64,000 nucleotides of DNA from Mycobacteroides chelonae CCUG 47445. Its GTDB lineage: Bacteria; Actinomycetota; Actinomycetes; Mycobacteriales; Mycobacteriaceae. The stretch spans positions 4,965,818 to 5,029,817 of the forward strand of contig NZ_CP007220.1 of NCBI RefSeq assembly GCF_001632805.1. Direction: 5' to 3'. The notes beneath the pieces were generated by a model. That model saw only the letters and a program-made list of their open reading frames with translations, was not told the origin of the DNA and searched no databases. A program made the position numbers and the translations under genes. Shown here piece after piece: positions 25,128 to 35,347 of this stretch (position 1 is the first letter of the stretch; every line of letters begins with the position of its first letter).

Positions 25128-25601
25128 ATGACCACTCTGGACGCCACTGATGCGAAGTTGTTACTCGCGCTCACGCAAACACCCCGCGCGTCCGGCGTGG
25201 AGCTGGCGCAGCGACTGAATCTGTCCCGCAACACCGTGCAGGCCCGGCTGACCCGCTGGGACCAGCACGAGGCGCTGGCCGGTATCGACCACCAGATCGT
25301 GCCGCGCGCGATGGGCTATCCCATGACGGCCTACGTCACCGCGCGCATCGACCAACATCAGCTCAAGGGGATAGGCGTGGCGCTTGCCGATGTGCCGGAG
25401 GTGGTGCAGGTGCACGGCTTGGCGGGCGCCGACGATCTGATGATCAAGGTGGTGGCCGTCGACAGCGACGACCTATACCGAATCGCCGGGAACATCCTCG
25501 ATATCCCCGGCATCACTCGCACGTCGATCGCGATTGCCATGCACGAGTTGGTGGCATTCCGGATGACCCCACTGCTGAGGCGCCTCGCCGGACAAGACTG
25601 A
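25128..25601 (+). CDS. Lrp/AsnC-family regulator, likely of bkdABC
   Basis: 157 residues from ATG 25128. The upstream part of the open frame is not protein-like. N-terminal HTH (DATDAKLLLALTQTPRASGVELAQRLNLSRNTVQARL) and C-terminal ligand-binding RAM domain (VVQVHGLAGADDLMIKVVAVD). Lrp-type BkdR regulators respond to branched-chain amino acids and switch on bkd genes. Divergent placement next to bkdA makes this the likely target. Confidence 0.9.
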   Translation: MTTLDATDAKLLLALTQTPRASGVELAQRLNLSRNTVQARLTRWDQHEALAGIDHQIVPRAMGYPMTAYVTARIDQHQLKGIGVALADVPEVVQVHGLAGADDLMIKVVAVDSDDLYRIAGNILDIPGITRTSIAIAMHELVAFRMTPLLRRLAGQD

Positions 25602-25605
25602 GTGC

Positions 25606-26946
25606 TCAGCCCAGCCAGTCCAGAACCGCTGCGGCAGTCCAGGATTGCTGCATGCTGCCCAGCGGTGCACCGGTAAATGGTTCGTAGTACTCGGCAAAGG
25701 AGCCGTCGCCCGCCTGCCGTAAACCCTCCTGCCGGAGCAGGAACGCACGTTCGCTCCATCCACGCCGCTCGAACGCCCAACAGAACAGCCAGGTGAGCAC
25801 CGGCCACACCGGGCCACGCCAGTACTCGCGCGGACGAAAGTCCCGGGACACCGGCGACGTCGACGGCACCAGTGCGTACCGCAGATCGGGGTGGCCGCAG
25901 AAGCGTGGTCCTTCCAGCAGTCGCAGCAGCGCCAACTCCTGCGGACGCGGCAGCCCCCCGGACAGCAGCGGGGCGAACATGGCCACCGTGTCCGTCGCCA
26001 CCCACTTGCCGGTCTTGACATCGAAATCCCTTGCCGCACCGGTACGTTCTTCGGTGGTGTCGATTACCCCGGCACGGAACCGCTCGGCCCAACCGTGCAG
26101 CTCACGCACATCGGCTCGCGGGCGCGCGTGCTCCTCACCAATAGTGGCCAGTACCTCGCAGGCCACCGCGAAGATTGCCGAGACGAACACATCTTCCATG
26201 ACGAAACTCATGACGTCCGGCAACCGGGCGTCGTCGTACCCCACCGACTTCATCTCTTCCAGCAGCCACAGATAGACGTCATACTCGGCGTCCTTGGGGC
26301 GCTGCGAGGCGTCGGTGATGATTGCGGTGTCCTCCCGCACATACGGCGGCAGCTCTCCGGGAACAACATTGGCGTACGCGCCATCCCAGCGCGGCGAGTT
26401 GTCCATTCCCGATTCCCACCCGTGATAGAGGGTGATGCGCCCGTGCTGGTTCTGATCGCGGGACTCGGCGAGCCACCGATGCCACCGCATGAGGTCTGCC
26501 CAGCGCCGGTCCAGGAAGGCTTCCGCGATACCGCGCGCACTCCGGCCACGGCGGCGCGCGTGATCCAAGATGCGTTGCACCGCTATGGCATGCACCGGCG
26601 GCTGGGTGATGCCCGATGTCTGGTAGTTCGACGGCGCGTTCACCGCCAGTTCCGAGGTGCGCCAACGCGCGGGTCCGGGAAAGTAGCCGTCGACCCCGTT
26701 GGCGAAGACGATGTGCGGGATCATCCCGTTGGCCCATTGCGCGGAAAGCAGAGTGTCCAATTCGGTGACGGCGCGCTCGACACTCAGCGGCGCCAGGCCG
26801 ACCGCCACGAAAGCCGCGTCCCAGCTCCACATATGTGGGTACAACTTGGGGGCGGCACTGGTCATCGTCCCCCTGTCATTTCCCCTCAGCAGGTATGCCG
26901 CACGTGCGGCCAACTGCGTGGGGGTGAACATCGGGTGGGACGGCAT
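25606..26946 (-). CDS. ggh: Glucosylglycerate hydrolase (GH63-like)
   Basis: 446 residues from ATG 26946. This is the same length as the characterised Mycolicibacterium hassiacum enzyme, which it resembles closely as I recall it (FTPTQLAARAAYLLRGND, LYPHMWSWDAAFVA). Catalytic Asp182 (GWESGMDNSPRWD) and Glu419 (FAEYYEPFTG) fall at exactly the numbers I recall for that enzyme. It hydrolyses glucosylglycerate, a compatible solute that accumulates in nitrogen-limited mycobacteria and is mobilised when nitrogen returns. The protein has an (alpha/alpha)6 barrel. It ends 4 bases past the Lrp-type regulator, converging with it. Confidence 0.93.
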   Translation of the reverse strand: MPSHPMFTPTQLAARAAYLLRGNDRGTMTSAAPKLYPHMWSWDAAFVAVGLAPLSVERAVTELDTLLSAQWANGMIPHIVFANGVDGYFPGPARWRTSELAVNAPSNYQTSGITQPPVHAIAVQRILDHARRRGRSARGIAEAFLDRRWADLMRWHRWLAESRDQNQHGRITLYHGWESGMDNSPRWDGAYANVVPGELPPYVREDTAIITDASQRPKDAEYDVYLWLLEEMKSVGYDDARLPDVMSFVMEDVFVSAIFAVACEVLATIGEEHARPRADVRELHGWAERFRAGVIDTTEERTGAARDFDVKTGKWVATDTVAMFAPLLSGGLPRPQELALLRLLEGPRFCGHPDLRYALVPSTSPVSRDFRPREYWRGPVWPVLTWLFCWAFERRGWSERAFLLRQEGLRQAGDGSFAEYYEPFTGAPLGSMQQSWTAAAVLDWLG

Positions 26947-26983
26947 CCGTCCATTGTGCGGCGTACCCGGCCATTCCCTCTCG

Positions 26984-27042
26984 TCGAAAGTCGACTTTTG
27001 GTGTGAAAGTACGAGTAGACGCCGCCAAAAGTCGACATTCGA
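26984..27042. promoter_or_regulatory. Large inverted repeat in the ggh / SDR divergent region
   Basis: An 18-base arm at 26984-27001 matches the reverse complement of 27025-27042 at 17 of 18 positions. Each arm contains the palindrome GTCGAC, and the palindrome centres are 41 bases apart, about four helical turns. It lies between the ggh start and the SDR promoter, so a regulator could act on both. Confidence 0.6.
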
Positions 27043-27053
27043 CGGAAGGCGGC

Positions 27054-27059
27054 TAGCCT
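27054..27059 (+). promoter_or_regulatory. Leaderless -10 box (TAGCCT)
   Basis: TAGCCT followed by 7 bases and the ATG at 27067. No Shine-Dalgarno is present, so the transcript is probably leaderless. Confidence 0.45.
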
Positions 27060-27066
27060 GGCGCGC

Positions 27067-27732
27067 ATGCCCCTCGCTCTCATCACCGGCGCAAGCGGCG
27101 GTCTCGGTGCTGCCATCGCACGTGCCCTGGCCCCCACCCATGCACTCCTGCTGGGAGGCCGCCCGTCCCCGCGACTGGATGCACTGGCCGATGAACTGCA
27201 GGCCACCGCATGGCCGGTGGACCTGGGCGATGAGAGCGCACTGCTGGCGGCCACCGCCGGCATCGACGCACTCGATGTGCTGGTGCACAACGCCGGGGTG
27301 TCCTATCCGGCGACGATCACCGACTCGCAGTTGGCCGACTGGCGTAAGACCTTTGATGTCAACGTCTTAGCGCCGGTGGCACTGACCAAGGCCCTGCTTC
27401 CCGCTCTCCGCGCGGCACAGGGTGACGTGGTGTTCGTCAACTCCGGAGCTGGGATCAACGCACACCCGGGCATCGGCTCGTACTCGGCGAGCAAGTTCGC
27501 ACTGCGCGGCGTGGCCGATGTGCTGCGGGCAGAGGAGCCACAGCTGCGGGTGACCTCGGTGCATCCCGGCCGGATCAGCACCCCGATGCAGCAGGAACTC
27601 ACCGAACATGAAGGGCGCGTCTACAACCCGGATGAGTACATGCGTCCCGAGTCCGTCGCGCAGCTGATCGTCGATGCCGTGCGGCTGCCGCGCGACGCTC
27701 GGGTGCACCAAATTGTGGTGCGCCAGAACTAG
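27067..27732 (+). CDS. Short-chain dehydrogenase/reductase
   Basis: 221 residues, short for the family. NAD(P) motif TGASGGLG near 7-14, HNAGVSY near 77-83, catalytic NSGAG (Ser) and YSASKFA (Tyr and Lys, about 139-145). The substrate is unknown. Divergent from ggh. Its TAG stop overlaps the leuS stop on the other strand. Confidence 0.9.
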   Translation: MPLALITGASGGLGAAIARALAPTHALLLGGRPSPRLDALADELQATAWPVDLGDESALLAATAGIDALDVLVHNAGVSYPATITDSQLADWRKTFDVNVLAPVALTKALLPALRAAQGDVVFVNSGAGINAHPGIGSYSASKFALRGVADVLRAEEPQLRVTSVHPGRISTPMQQELTEHEGRVYNPDEYMRPESVAQLIVDAVRLPRDARVHQIVVRQN

Positions 27733-30587
27733 ACGACCAGATTCACCATGCGCCCGGGCACCACGATGACCTTCTTCGGGGTAACGCCCGCCAGGAACTC
27801 CAGCACCTTCTCCTCGGCAAGGGCCGCCGCCTCGATATCGGCCGCCGGTGCATCGGCAGCCACCGTGATCCGGCCGCGCACCTTGCCGTTGACCTGAATC
27901 GGGTATTCGACGGTGTCGGCCACCAGCCATCGCTCATCGAATCCCGGGAAGGGGCCGTGAGCCAGGGTCTCATCGCGTCCGAGCTGGCTCCACAGCTCCT
28001 CGGCCAGGTGCGGCGCCAGCGGAGCCAGTAGCAGCACCAGCGGTTCCACCGCGGCCCGCGGGGCACCCTCCGGGTACTCCTTGGTGAGGTGGTTGGTGTA
28101 CTCGATCAACTTGGCCGCTGCGGTGTTATTGCGCAGGGCCGCATAGTCTTCGGTGACACCGGCGATCGTCTTGTGCAACGCCCGCAGCGTGTCCTCGCTC
28201 GTCAAGTCGTCTTCGGTGACACGGATCTTGCCGGTCTCCTCGTCGACCACCACGCGCCACACCCGCTGCAGGAACCGGTGCGCGCCAACGACATCCTTTG
28301 TTGCCCACGGCCGCGACAACTCCAGTGGGCCCATGGACATCTCATACACCCGCAGGGTGTCCGCACCGTAGTTGTCACAGATGTCGTCCGGCGAGATCGA
28401 GTTCTTGAGGCTCTTGCCGATCTTGCCGAACTCCTGCTTCACCTCGACTTTCCCGTCGGGACCGGGCCAGAAGAACGTTCCGTTCTCCTCGACCACCTCG
28501 GCGGCGGGCACGTACATACCGCGCGCATCCGTATAGGCGTACGCCTGGATGTAGCCCTGGTTGAGCAACCGCCGGTACGGCTCGCGGGAGCTGACATGTC
28601 CGAGGTCGTAGAGAACCTTGTGCCAGAACCTCGAGTACAGCAGGTGCAGCACGGCGTGCTCCATGCCGCCGACATACAGGTCAACGCCCCCGGGATCATC
28701 CGGGCCGTGCTCGGCCGGGCGCGGGCCCAGCCAGTAGGCCTCGTTCTCCTTGTCGCAGAACGCATCCGCATTATCGGGGTCGGCGTAGCGCAGCTCGTAC
28801 CACGAGCTACCCGCCCACTGCGGCATCACGTTGGTGTCGCGCGTGTACCGCTTGAGTCCATCGCCCAGATCCAGCTCAACGTTGACCCAATCGGTGGCCT
28901 TCGACAGCGGCGGCGACGGCACGCTCGATGCGTCATCGGGATCGAAGGACACCGGTGCGTAGTCCTCGACCTCCGGCAGCTCGACGGGGAGCGCACCCTC
29001 ACCCAGCGCGCGAGGTCGCCCGTCCTCGCCGTAGACGATCGGGAACGGCTCGCCCCAATAGCGCTGGCGTGCGAAAAGCCAATCGCGAAGCTTGTATTCG
29101 ATGCGCGGTTCACCGCGGCCGTCCTGCACCAGCCGACGCGTCACCTCGGTCTTGGCAGCGGCGATATCCAACCCATTCAGGTAATCGGAGTTCACCAGCG
29201 CACCGTCGCCCGTGTACGCGGCCTCGGTGATATCGCCACCGGAAATGACCTGCTGCACAGGCAAACCGAACGCATGCGCGAAGTCCCAGTCACGCTGGTC
29301 ATGGCCGGGCACCGCCATGATGGCCCCGGTGCCGTAACCGAACAGCACATAGTCGGCGATGAAGACCGGCACTGGCTTGCCGCTTACCGGGTTGGTGGCG
29401 TACGCGCCGGTGAATACACCCGTCTTCTCTTTGTTCTCTTGACGTTCCAGGTCGCTCTTGGCGGCGATGGAGCGGCGATACTGCTCGATCGCCGCGCGCG
29501 GCGAATCCTGCCCGCCGGTCCAGCGCTCGTCCGTTCCCTCCGGCCAGGTGTCACCGGTCAGCGCGTCGACCAGCGGATGCTCGGGCGCCAGCACCATGTA
29601 GGTGGCGCCGAAAAGCGTGTCGGGCCGGGTGGTGAACACCTCGATATCGCCCGCACCGGGGACGGCGAACAACACCGACGCGCCCTGCGATCGACCGATC
29701 CAGTTGCGCTGCATGGTCTTGACCTTGTCGGGCCAATCCAGGAATTCAAGATCGTCGATCAGCCTGTCGGAGTACGCGGTGATCCGCATCATCCACTGCC
29801 GCAACCGCTTACGGAAGACCGGAAAGTTACCGCGCTCGCTGCGACCGTCCGAGGTGACCTCCTCATTGGCCAGCACGGTACCCAGTCCCGGACACCAGTT
29901 GACCACCGAATCCGATTGGTAAACCAGACGATACGAGTCAATCAGATCGGCACGCGCGCCGTCGCTCAGCTCCCCCCACACCGTGCCGTCGGCCGGCGTA
30001 CGCGCACCGGAATCGAACTCGGCCACCAGCTCATCGATCCGGCGGGCACGTTGGGCCTCGACGTCGTACCAGGCGTTGTAGATCTGCAGGAAAATCCACT
30101 GTGTCCACTTGTAGAAGTCGACGTCGGTCGTCGCGAAGCTGCGGCGCGAGTCGTGGCCCAATCCGAGCCGCCCAAGCTGCCGCTTGTAGTTGACGATGTT
30201 GGCCTCGGTACGGACCCGCGGGTGGGTGCCGGTCTGCACCGCGTACTGCTCGGCGGGCAGACCGAACGCGTCGAACCCGAGCGCGTGCAGCACGTTGGCG
30301 CCGCGCATCCGGTGGAAGCGGGCATATACGTCCGTCGCGATATAACCCAGCGGATGTCCGACGTGCAGCCCGTCACCCGAGGGATACGGGAACATGTCCT
30401 GCACAAACATCTTGTCAGCGGGAATCGGCGTGCCATCGGTCGGCGCGAGTGAGCCCACAGGATTCGGGACGTGGAACGTGCCGCGGTCGGCCCAGCTCTG
30501 TTGCCAACGACGCTCGATCTGCCCGGCGAGCTGCGCGGTGTAGCGATGCTCGGGGGTATCGGTGGCGTCTTGCTGGGCTTCAGTCAC
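27729..30587 (-). CDS. leuS: Leucyl-tRNA synthetase
   Basis: Class I synthetase charging tRNA-Leu, 952 residues from GTG 30587. HIGH-box variant HVGH at 75-78 in [18 protein letters not shown], editing (CP1) domain in about 240-430 ([20 protein letters not shown], and [14 protein letters not shown]), KMSKS-box variant KIGKS near 715 and C-terminal anticodon and tail domains. No Shine-Dalgarno. TACCCT lies 6 bases upstream of the GTG, so the message is probably leaderless. Confidence 0.98.
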   Translation of the reverse strand: MTEAQQDATDTPEHRYTAQLAGQIERRWQQSWADRGTFHVPNPVGSLAPTDGTPIPADKMFVQDMFPYPSGDGLHVGHPLGYIATDVYARFHRMRGANVLHALGFDAFGLPAEQYAVQTGTHPRVRTEANIVNYKRQLGRLGLGHDSRRSFATTDVDFYKWTQWIFLQIYNAWYDVEAQRARRIDELVAEFDSGARTPADGTVWGELSDGARADLIDSYRLVYQSDSVVNWCPGLGTVLANEEVTSDGRSERGNFPVFRKRLRQWMMRITAYSDRLIDDLEFLDWPDKVKTMQRNWIGRSQGASVLFAVPGAGDIEVFTTRPDTLFGATYMVLAPEHPLVDALTGDTWPEGTDERWTGGQDSPRAAIEQYRRSIAAKSDLERQENKEKTGVFTGAYATNPVSGKPVPVFIADYVLFGYGTGAIMAVPGHDQRDWDFAHAFGLPVQQVISGGDITEAAYTGDGALVNSDYLNGLDIAAAKTEVTRRLVQDGRGEPRIEYKLRDWLFARQRYWGEPFPIVYGEDGRPRALGEGALPVELPEVEDYAPVSFDPDDASSVPSPPLSKATDWVNVELDLGDGLKRYTRDTNVMPQWAGSSWYELRYADPDNADAFCDKENEAYWLGPRPAEHGPDDPGGVDLYVGGMEHAVLHLLYSRFWHKVLYDLGHVSSREPYRRLLNQGYIQAYAYTDARGMYVPAAEVVEENGTFFWPGPDGKVEVKQEFGKIGKSLKNSISPDDICDNYGADTLRVYEMSMGPLELSRPWATKDVVGAHRFLQRVWRVVVDEETGKIRVTEDDLTSEDTLRALHKTIAGVTEDYAALRNNTAAAKLIEYTNHLTKEYPEGAPRAAVEPLVLLLAPLAPHLAEELWSQLGRDETLAHGPFPGFDERWLVADTVEYPIQVNGKVRGRITVAADAPAADIEAAALAEEKVLEFLAGVTPKKVIVVPGRMVNLVV

Positions 30588-30593
30588 GCATCA

Positions 30594-30599
30594 AGGGTA
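30594..30599 (-). promoter_or_regulatory. Leaderless -10 box of leuS
   Basis: On the minus strand TACCCT (TANNNT) ends 6 bases before the GTG start of leuS. Confidence 0.45.
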
Positions 30600-30835
30600 A
30601 ATGCGGCAGCTCAGCGAACAGAAATCGCCGGTTTGGCGACGAGAGTTAATCACTCTGGTCACAATCCGGCCACTTCCGGGGGTGTCCGGGGTGCTTTCTC
30701 AGCTGCGCTTATTAACTTCGGGACCGCTACAACCGAGAGCCCACCTGTCGACATAGCGGTCGGCGTGCCCGCGCTCGCGGTTGTCGTCCACAACTCACAC
30801 ACCACGCATCAGACAGAGCCGGAAGGACAGAGAAG

Positions 30836-31819
30836 GTGACGACCACACGGTATTCAGTCAGGTTCGCGGCGGCCACGGCCTCCGTCGCGGCACTGCTCGC
30901 CGGGACCACCGCCATCGCACTGGCGGACCCCCAGCCGGCGCCTCCAGCACCGGTGGCCACTCCGAACGCCGCCACCTCGGCTCCCGTCGCACCGGCGGCG
31001 GCCCCCAACGCCCCCGCCACCCCGAACGCCGCCGCCGTTCCGGCGACCGCACCCACCGCGTCGACGAACCCCCTCCAGCCCGCCCCACCGATCAATGGGG
31101 TCGCACCCGCCACCGACGGCACGCTGACGGAGTTCTTCGCTTCCAAGAACGTCAAGCTGGAGCCGCTGACCAAGAACAGCCATGGGGCACCGCGCGTCAG
31201 CGTCCCGATTCCGGCGAACTGGGCGAACGTGCCGGATCCCAACGTTCCCAACGCGTACCAGGTGATCGTGAGCAAGGCCAACGGCACCGGGCTGTACCAG
31301 TCCAACGCGCAGGTCACGATGAGCAAGCTCGTCGGTGAGTTCGACACCAATGAGGCCATCTCGCACGGCCCCGTCGAGGTCAAGGCACTGCAGGGCTGGC
31401 AGCCGACCGATGCCTCGCTGGTTGCCTATCAGGGCTTCCCGTCTTCGATTGTGGAAGGCACCTTCCGTCAAGACGGTGAAACCCTCAACACCTCGCGCCG
31501 CTCCGTGATCATCACGCAGGGCAAGGACCGGTACCTGGTTCAGCTGGCCGTCACCACGACAGTCGGCAACGCCATCGCCGAGGCTCCCGCCACCGACCTC
31601 ATCGTCAACGGCTTGCGCTTCGGTGAGGGCGCCCCGGTTACCGCCCCGGTAGCCGACCCCAACGCGCTCGCCGATCCGGATGCGCTGCCCGCGGCACCCG
31701 TAACGCCTGCTCCGGGCACCGACCCCAACGCTCCGGCTGCACCGGCGCCGGCAGTCCCGGGGCTGCCACCGCTGCCCACCCTGCCTCCGCTGGTGCCACC
31801 GGCACCGCCCGCGGCGTAA
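30836..31819 (+). CDS. Secreted proline-rich antigen with LpqN-type domain (Mtc28-like)
   Basis: 327 residues from GTG 30836 behind AGAGAAG. Signal peptide 1-30 (AAATASVAALLAGTTAIALA-D) lacks a lipobox, so the protein is released or wall-associated. An Ala-Pro-rich stretch (31-85) precedes an LpqN/LpqT domain (about 95-255: DGTLTEFFASKNVKLEPL, RVSVPIPANW, FPSSIVEGTFRQDG). A second Pro-rich tail follows. Position next to leuS matches Rv0040c (mtc28) of M. tuberculosis. LpqN-type domains have been linked to lipid or host-protein binding. Confidence 0.88.
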   Translation: MTTTRYSVRFAAATASVAALLAGTTAIALADPQPAPPAPVATPNAATSAPVAPAAAPNAPATPNAAAVPATAPTASTNPLQPAPPINGVAPATDGTLTEFFASKNVKLEPLTKNSHGAPRVSVPIPANWANVPDPNVPNAYQVIVSKANGTGLYQSNAQVTMSKLVGEFDTNEAISHGPVEVKALQGWQPTDASLVAYQGFPSSIVEGTFRQDGETLNTSRRSVIITQGKDRYLVQLAVTTTVGNAIAEAPATDLIVNGLRFGEGAPVTAPVADPNALADPDALPAAPVTPAPGTDPNAPAAPAPAVPGLPPLPTLPPLVPPAPPAA

Positions 31820-31837
31820 GCGCACTCGCAGCCCGCT

Positions 31838-31843
31838 TAAACT
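31838..31843 (+). promoter_or_regulatory. Leaderless -10 box (TAAACT)
   Basis: TAAACT followed by 6 bases and GTG 31850. Confidence 0.45.
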
Positions 31844-31849
31844 GAGCGG

Positions 31850-32215
31850 GTGCTGATCGCCGCCATCGTGACCATTGCCCTCGCCGGGCTACTGGGTGCG
31901 CTGTCGGCGGCGGCTTTTCTACGGGCACCGCACGGCAGCCCTCAGCGCATGCTCGCGCCTGCGCAGGCCACCGCCGCGCTGATCCTCGCGGCGGGCGCAC
32001 TCGCGGCCTTATTCGGTTCCACCGCAATCGGTTTGGTGGGACTGATGGTGTGCGGCGCTGCCGCCATCGTGACGGTGGGTGCGGCCGCATGGCAGGTGGC
32101 GCGCTACACCACCGCTGCACAACAGATGTCGTCCTCGGGCGGCGGATGCGGCAGTTCCTGCGGCGGATGCCCTAGCGCGGGACGTGCCGACTCCTCGGTG
32201 TGCGCTCGGCCCTGA
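31850..32215 (+). CDS. Small membrane protein with cysteine/glycine-rich tail (Rv0039c-like)
   Basis: 121 residues from GTG 31850. Three hydrophobic helices (about 2-22, 38-57, 60-82), then a tail SGGGCGSSCGGC with closely spaced cysteines that could bind metal or form disulfides. The position between the Mtc28-like gene and the DUF445 gene matches Rv0039c. Function unknown. Mycobacterial TAAACT box 6 bases before the start fits leaderless expression. Confidence 0.75.
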   Translation: MLIAAIVTIALAGLLGALSAAAFLRAPHGSPQRMLAPAQATAALILAAGALAALFGSTAIGLVGLMVCGAAAIVTVGAAAWQVARYTTAAQQMSSSGGGCGSSCGGCPSAGRADSSVCARP

Positions 32216-32323
32216 CGTGTCCAATCTTTAGACACATCGGCGCTACCTCATCTGAATGTGATCCGTATTCGCCCATGTCGACCCATTTTTTGGTGTTATG
32301 TTCCCGGGCACTCGTAGACAGGC

Positions 32324-33718
32324 GTGGTCAGAAAGGGAGCCGTGAAAGACACCAAGCAGATGGTGAAGTTCATCCTCGTTGGTGTTCTCACGCTCGCCTC
32401 CGCTATCGCCGCGTACATCTATCGCGACGACCAGCTGATCGTGGACCTGCTCACGGTGCCCTTGTTCACCGGCATCATCGGCTACATCACCAACTGGACC
32501 GGCGTGCTGATGCTGTTCGCACCCTTGCGTTTCTACGGCTGGCGCATTCCCGGGCTGCGCACCCTGTACGCGTTCCTGCCCCGGCGAGTACAGGTAATCC
32601 CCGCCATCACCTCCGACGGGCGATTCGGGTGGCAGGGCATCGTGCCATCGCGCGCGGAGAAGATGGCCAGCATCGCCGTCGACAAGAGCCTCGCCAAGCT
32701 CGGTAGCATCTCGGACTTCTACGAACAGCTCGAACCGGACCTCATTGCCAATCACCTTGCACTGATTGCCAAATCAGAGATTCGCAGCGTCATCACGAAA
32801 ATCATGGAGCGCGAGGACCCGCAGCTGTGGCACAACCTGCCGCCGGCCTTGCGGGAGATGATGTTCAAGCGCATCGAGAATCAGCTGCCGCAGATCGTCA
32901 AGAACATGACCGATCAGATCGGCGAGAACATCGGGCAGCTCGTCGACGCCAAGCTGATGATCATCCGGTACCTCACCGCTCATCCCAAGTTGCTCAACGA
33001 CATCTTCCGGACCATGGGGCACAAGGAGCTGCAGTTCATGCAGAACTTCGGCTTCTACTTCGGCTATCCCATGGGCTTCGTACTCGTCGCGATCCTGCAC
33101 TCGGTTCCGCATCACTGGTGGACTCCGTGGATCGTGCTGCCGCTCGGCGGCATCATCATCGGGTACATCGTCAACTACCTCGGCATCACCATGATTTTCG
33201 AACCCGTCCATCCCAACAAGTGGGTGCCGTGGCGCCAGGGTCTGTTCATCAAGCGCAAGTCGGAGATCTCCGAGGAGTACGCGCGCACCATCTCCGAGAA
33301 CGTCATCACCCTGGAAAACATCGGCAACGAGATGCTCAACGGGCCACGGTCGGACCGCACCAGACAAATGCTGGCCGACGGTATCCGGCCCGCACTGGAG
33401 CAAGCACTCGGGCCCGCACGGCGTGCTATCCGGGTAGCCGTGGGCCGGCGTCAATACGACCAGATCACCGAATCGGTCACCATCGAGGCAACCGGCTTTG
33501 CGCCCCTTGCGTTTTCCGATCCCGAGTTCAACAAGCAACGCCAAGGCAAGATCGGCGCCTTCGTCTCGACCCAGATGCACAAACTCTCACTCGACGATTT
33601 CAACGAGTTGCTGCGCTCGGCGGTCAAACAGGACGAGTGGTTGCTGTTCGTACACGGCGCGGTCCTTGGCGCGGCCGGCGGCCTGGCGCACCTGCTGATC
33701 TTCCCGCCAGCGGGGTGA
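32324..33718 (+). CDS. DUF445 membrane protein
   Basis: 464 residues from GTG 32324. GTG 32342 is an alternative but has the GGGAG only 2 bases away. An N-terminal membrane helix (about 14-33) leads into TVPLFTGIIGYITNWTGVLMLF (family signature with a repeat at the C-terminus). The middle is amphipathic helices (EPDLIANHLALIAKSEI, IVKNMTDQIGENI), and a second pair of helices with GIIIGYIVNYLGITMIF lies near 270-300. DUF445 proteins are widespread and poorly understood. Not part of the M. tuberculosis Rv0036-Rv0041 order, so it is an insertion here. Confidence 0.85.
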   Translation: MVRKGAVKDTKQMVKFILVGVLTLASAIAAYIYRDDQLIVDLLTVPLFTGIIGYITNWTGVLMLFAPLRFYGWRIPGLRTLYAFLPRRVQVIPAITSDGRFGWQGIVPSRAEKMASIAVDKSLAKLGSISDFYEQLEPDLIANHLALIAKSEIRSVITKIMEREDPQLWHNLPPALREMMFKRIENQLPQIVKNMTDQIGENIGQLVDAKLMIIRYLTAHPKLLNDIFRTMGHKELQFMQNFGFYFGYPMGFVLVAILHSVPHHWWTPWIVLPLGGIIIGYIVNYLGITMIFEPVHPNKWVPWRQGLFIKRKSEISEEYARTISENVITLENIGNEMLNGPRSDRTRQMLADGIRPALEQALGPARRAIRVAVGRRQYDQITESVTIEATGFAPLAFSDPEFNKQRQGKIGAFVSTQMHKLSLDDFNELLRSAVKQDEWLLFVHGAVLGAAGGLAHLLIFPPAG

Positions 33719-33754
33719 CACGTGACCCGAATCGACCTGACAAGATGATGCCCG

Positions 33755-34591
33755 ATGACCGATAACACGCCCGTTCCCGCGCACAACAATCGTGAGCTCC
33801 GGCCCGATCGCGTGGTCCAAGGGGTCGCGATGCTGGCCGCGAAAACCTGGTGGCGCGGGGTGAAGTGGTCGGCCGATATCGCCACCACCACCGGCACCAA
33901 GATCATCGACGACGTGCGCGCGGGCCGCTCGGCCACCGACATAGCCCTGTCGGCCACCGAGCATGTGCTGGGCGCCGTCCGCGACGCGCTGCAGCTGCCG
34001 GCCAACGATTCCGCAGGGCTCACCCTCGCCAAGCCGCAACGGCCCGCCCCGTCACGGGTCACCATCGACATCACCGAGTCCGGCTCCGCCGACTGCGATG
34101 AACTGCGCCGACGCGGTGCCGAATTGCTGCGGCGTTCAGCCGATGTCACCGACGTAGAGGACACCCATCCTGCCTACGCCCGGATTATCAATCAGCTGGC
34201 ACCCGATGAGGCGCGCATCCTGCGGTTCCTGGCCGCGCACGGCGCGCAACCGGTGGTGGACGTCCGCACCAGCCGCCCGTTCGACGTCGGCTCGGAGATG
34301 ATCGCCGAGGGTCTCTCGATGGTGGCCGAGCGCTCCGGCTGCCGCTACACCGACCGCAACAACGCCTACACCAACAACCTGGTACGGCTCGGCCTGGTCC
34401 GGGCGTCTCCGGAATCAGTTGCTGCCGAGCGTTATCAAGTGTTGGAGGTGCAGCCGGACGTGGTGGCGGCCTGCCGCCGCGCGGGCCGCGCGCATAAGAC
34501 CGTTCGCCGCAGCATCCACCTGACGCCGTTCGGTGAGGACTTCTGCCGGGCGGTCATCCCATCCGATCCGTCGGTGGGCGACGACCTGTAG
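33755..34591 (+). CDS. Abi-alpha (DUF4393-like) protein
   Basis: 278 residues. The second half (LAPDEARILRFLAAHGAQPVVDVRTS, then NAYTNNLVRLGLVR and a final LTPFGEDFC) matches the DUF4393/Abi-alpha pattern, named from an abortive-infection gene. The N-terminal third is helical and soluble. No toxin motif is visible, so a phage-defence role is only a possibility. It follows the DUF445 gene by 36 bases on the same strand, which suggests a two-gene unit. Confidence 0.7.
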   Translation: MTDNTPVPAHNNRELRPDRVVQGVAMLAAKTWWRGVKWSADIATTTGTKIIDDVRAGRSATDIALSATEHVLGAVRDALQLPANDSAGLTLAKPQRPAPSRVTIDITESGSADCDELRRRGAELLRRSADVTDVEDTHPAYARIINQLAPDEARILRFLAAHGAQPVVDVRTSRPFDVGSEMIAEGLSMVAERSGCRYTDRNNAYTNNLVRLGLVRASPESVAAERYQVLEVQPDVVAACRRAGRAHKTVRRSIHLTPFGEDFCRAVIPSDPSVGDDL

Positions 34592-34593
34592 GC

Positions 34594-35220
34594 CTAGTTT
34601 CGGCTCACGTCGATGGGGTGCGTCGCCAACAGCGACAACGGCAGCGGCTGACGACGCAGCACCTTCGCCCACAGGTCACCACTCGCATCGGTGAGCACAT
34701 CGGACGGCAGCGCGGACAACACGATCCAGTCGTCGCGCTCGACTTCACCCTCGAGCTGACCGATCGTCCACCCCGAATAGCCCGCGAAGACCCGGATGCC
34801 CTCCACCAGCGGGGCGATGTCTTCGGGCTCGGCATCCAGATCAACCATGGCCATGCGGCCCGCCACGTGACGCAGACCCTTCGCACCGTCGATGCTGACA
34901 CCGGCCCGCAGGGTCGCCAGGCACAGGGCCGCATCGCGTTTGACCGGCCCGCCAATGAACATCGTCTTCGGCTTGACGGCGAGCTTGGCCCATTGCGGCA
35001 GCACGTTGTACACGGCGGTTTCGCTCGGGCGGTTGAGCACCACGCCCAAGGTGCCACCGTCGTTGTGCTCCACGATGAAGATCACGCTGCGCCGAAACGT
35101 GGGCTCAAACAGATTGGTGTTGGCGACCAGCAAGGTGCCCGCCCGCAGACGGTGTGCGGGCGGCGCCATATAACCCTCGCCATATGCCTCGCCCTCATCG
35201 GGCTCGTCCCCGTGCGCCAC
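34594..35220 (-). CDS. YqgE/AlgH family protein
   Basis: 208 residues, GTG start. Family signatures: RAGTLLVANTNLFEPTFRRSVIFIVEHNDGGTLGVVLNRPSE (about 25-67) and FAGYSGWTIGQLEGEVERDDW (about 146-166). Counterpart of Rv0038. The biochemical role is unknown. Converges on the Abi-alpha gene with a 2-base gap. Confidence 0.93.
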   Translation of the reverse strand: MAHGDEPDEGEAYGEGYMAPPAHRLRAGTLLVANTNLFEPTFRRSVIFIVEHNDGGTLGVVLNRPSETAVYNVLPQWAKLAVKPKTMFIGGPVKRDAALCLATLRAGVSIDGAKGLRHVAGRMAMVDLDAEPEDIAPLVEGIRVFAGYSGWTIGQLEGEVERDDWIVLSALPSDVLTDASGDLWAKVLRRQPLPLSLLATHPIDVSRN

Positions 35221-35347
35221 CTGAACATCATGACACCGTTTGCCGTTTCATGACTTGTGCTCGGCCAACCGCTACACATTTGTAGTGTGGGCGTAAGCGC
35301 TCCGCCTATTTCCCGTAGCTCGATCCAGACATACGAAAGCGACTCAC

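Noticed and set aside
28089..30452. 787-codon open frame antisense to leuS
   Set aside because: Arginine/valine-rich shadow of leuS with no ribosome binding site; leuS reading frame is complete and conserved.
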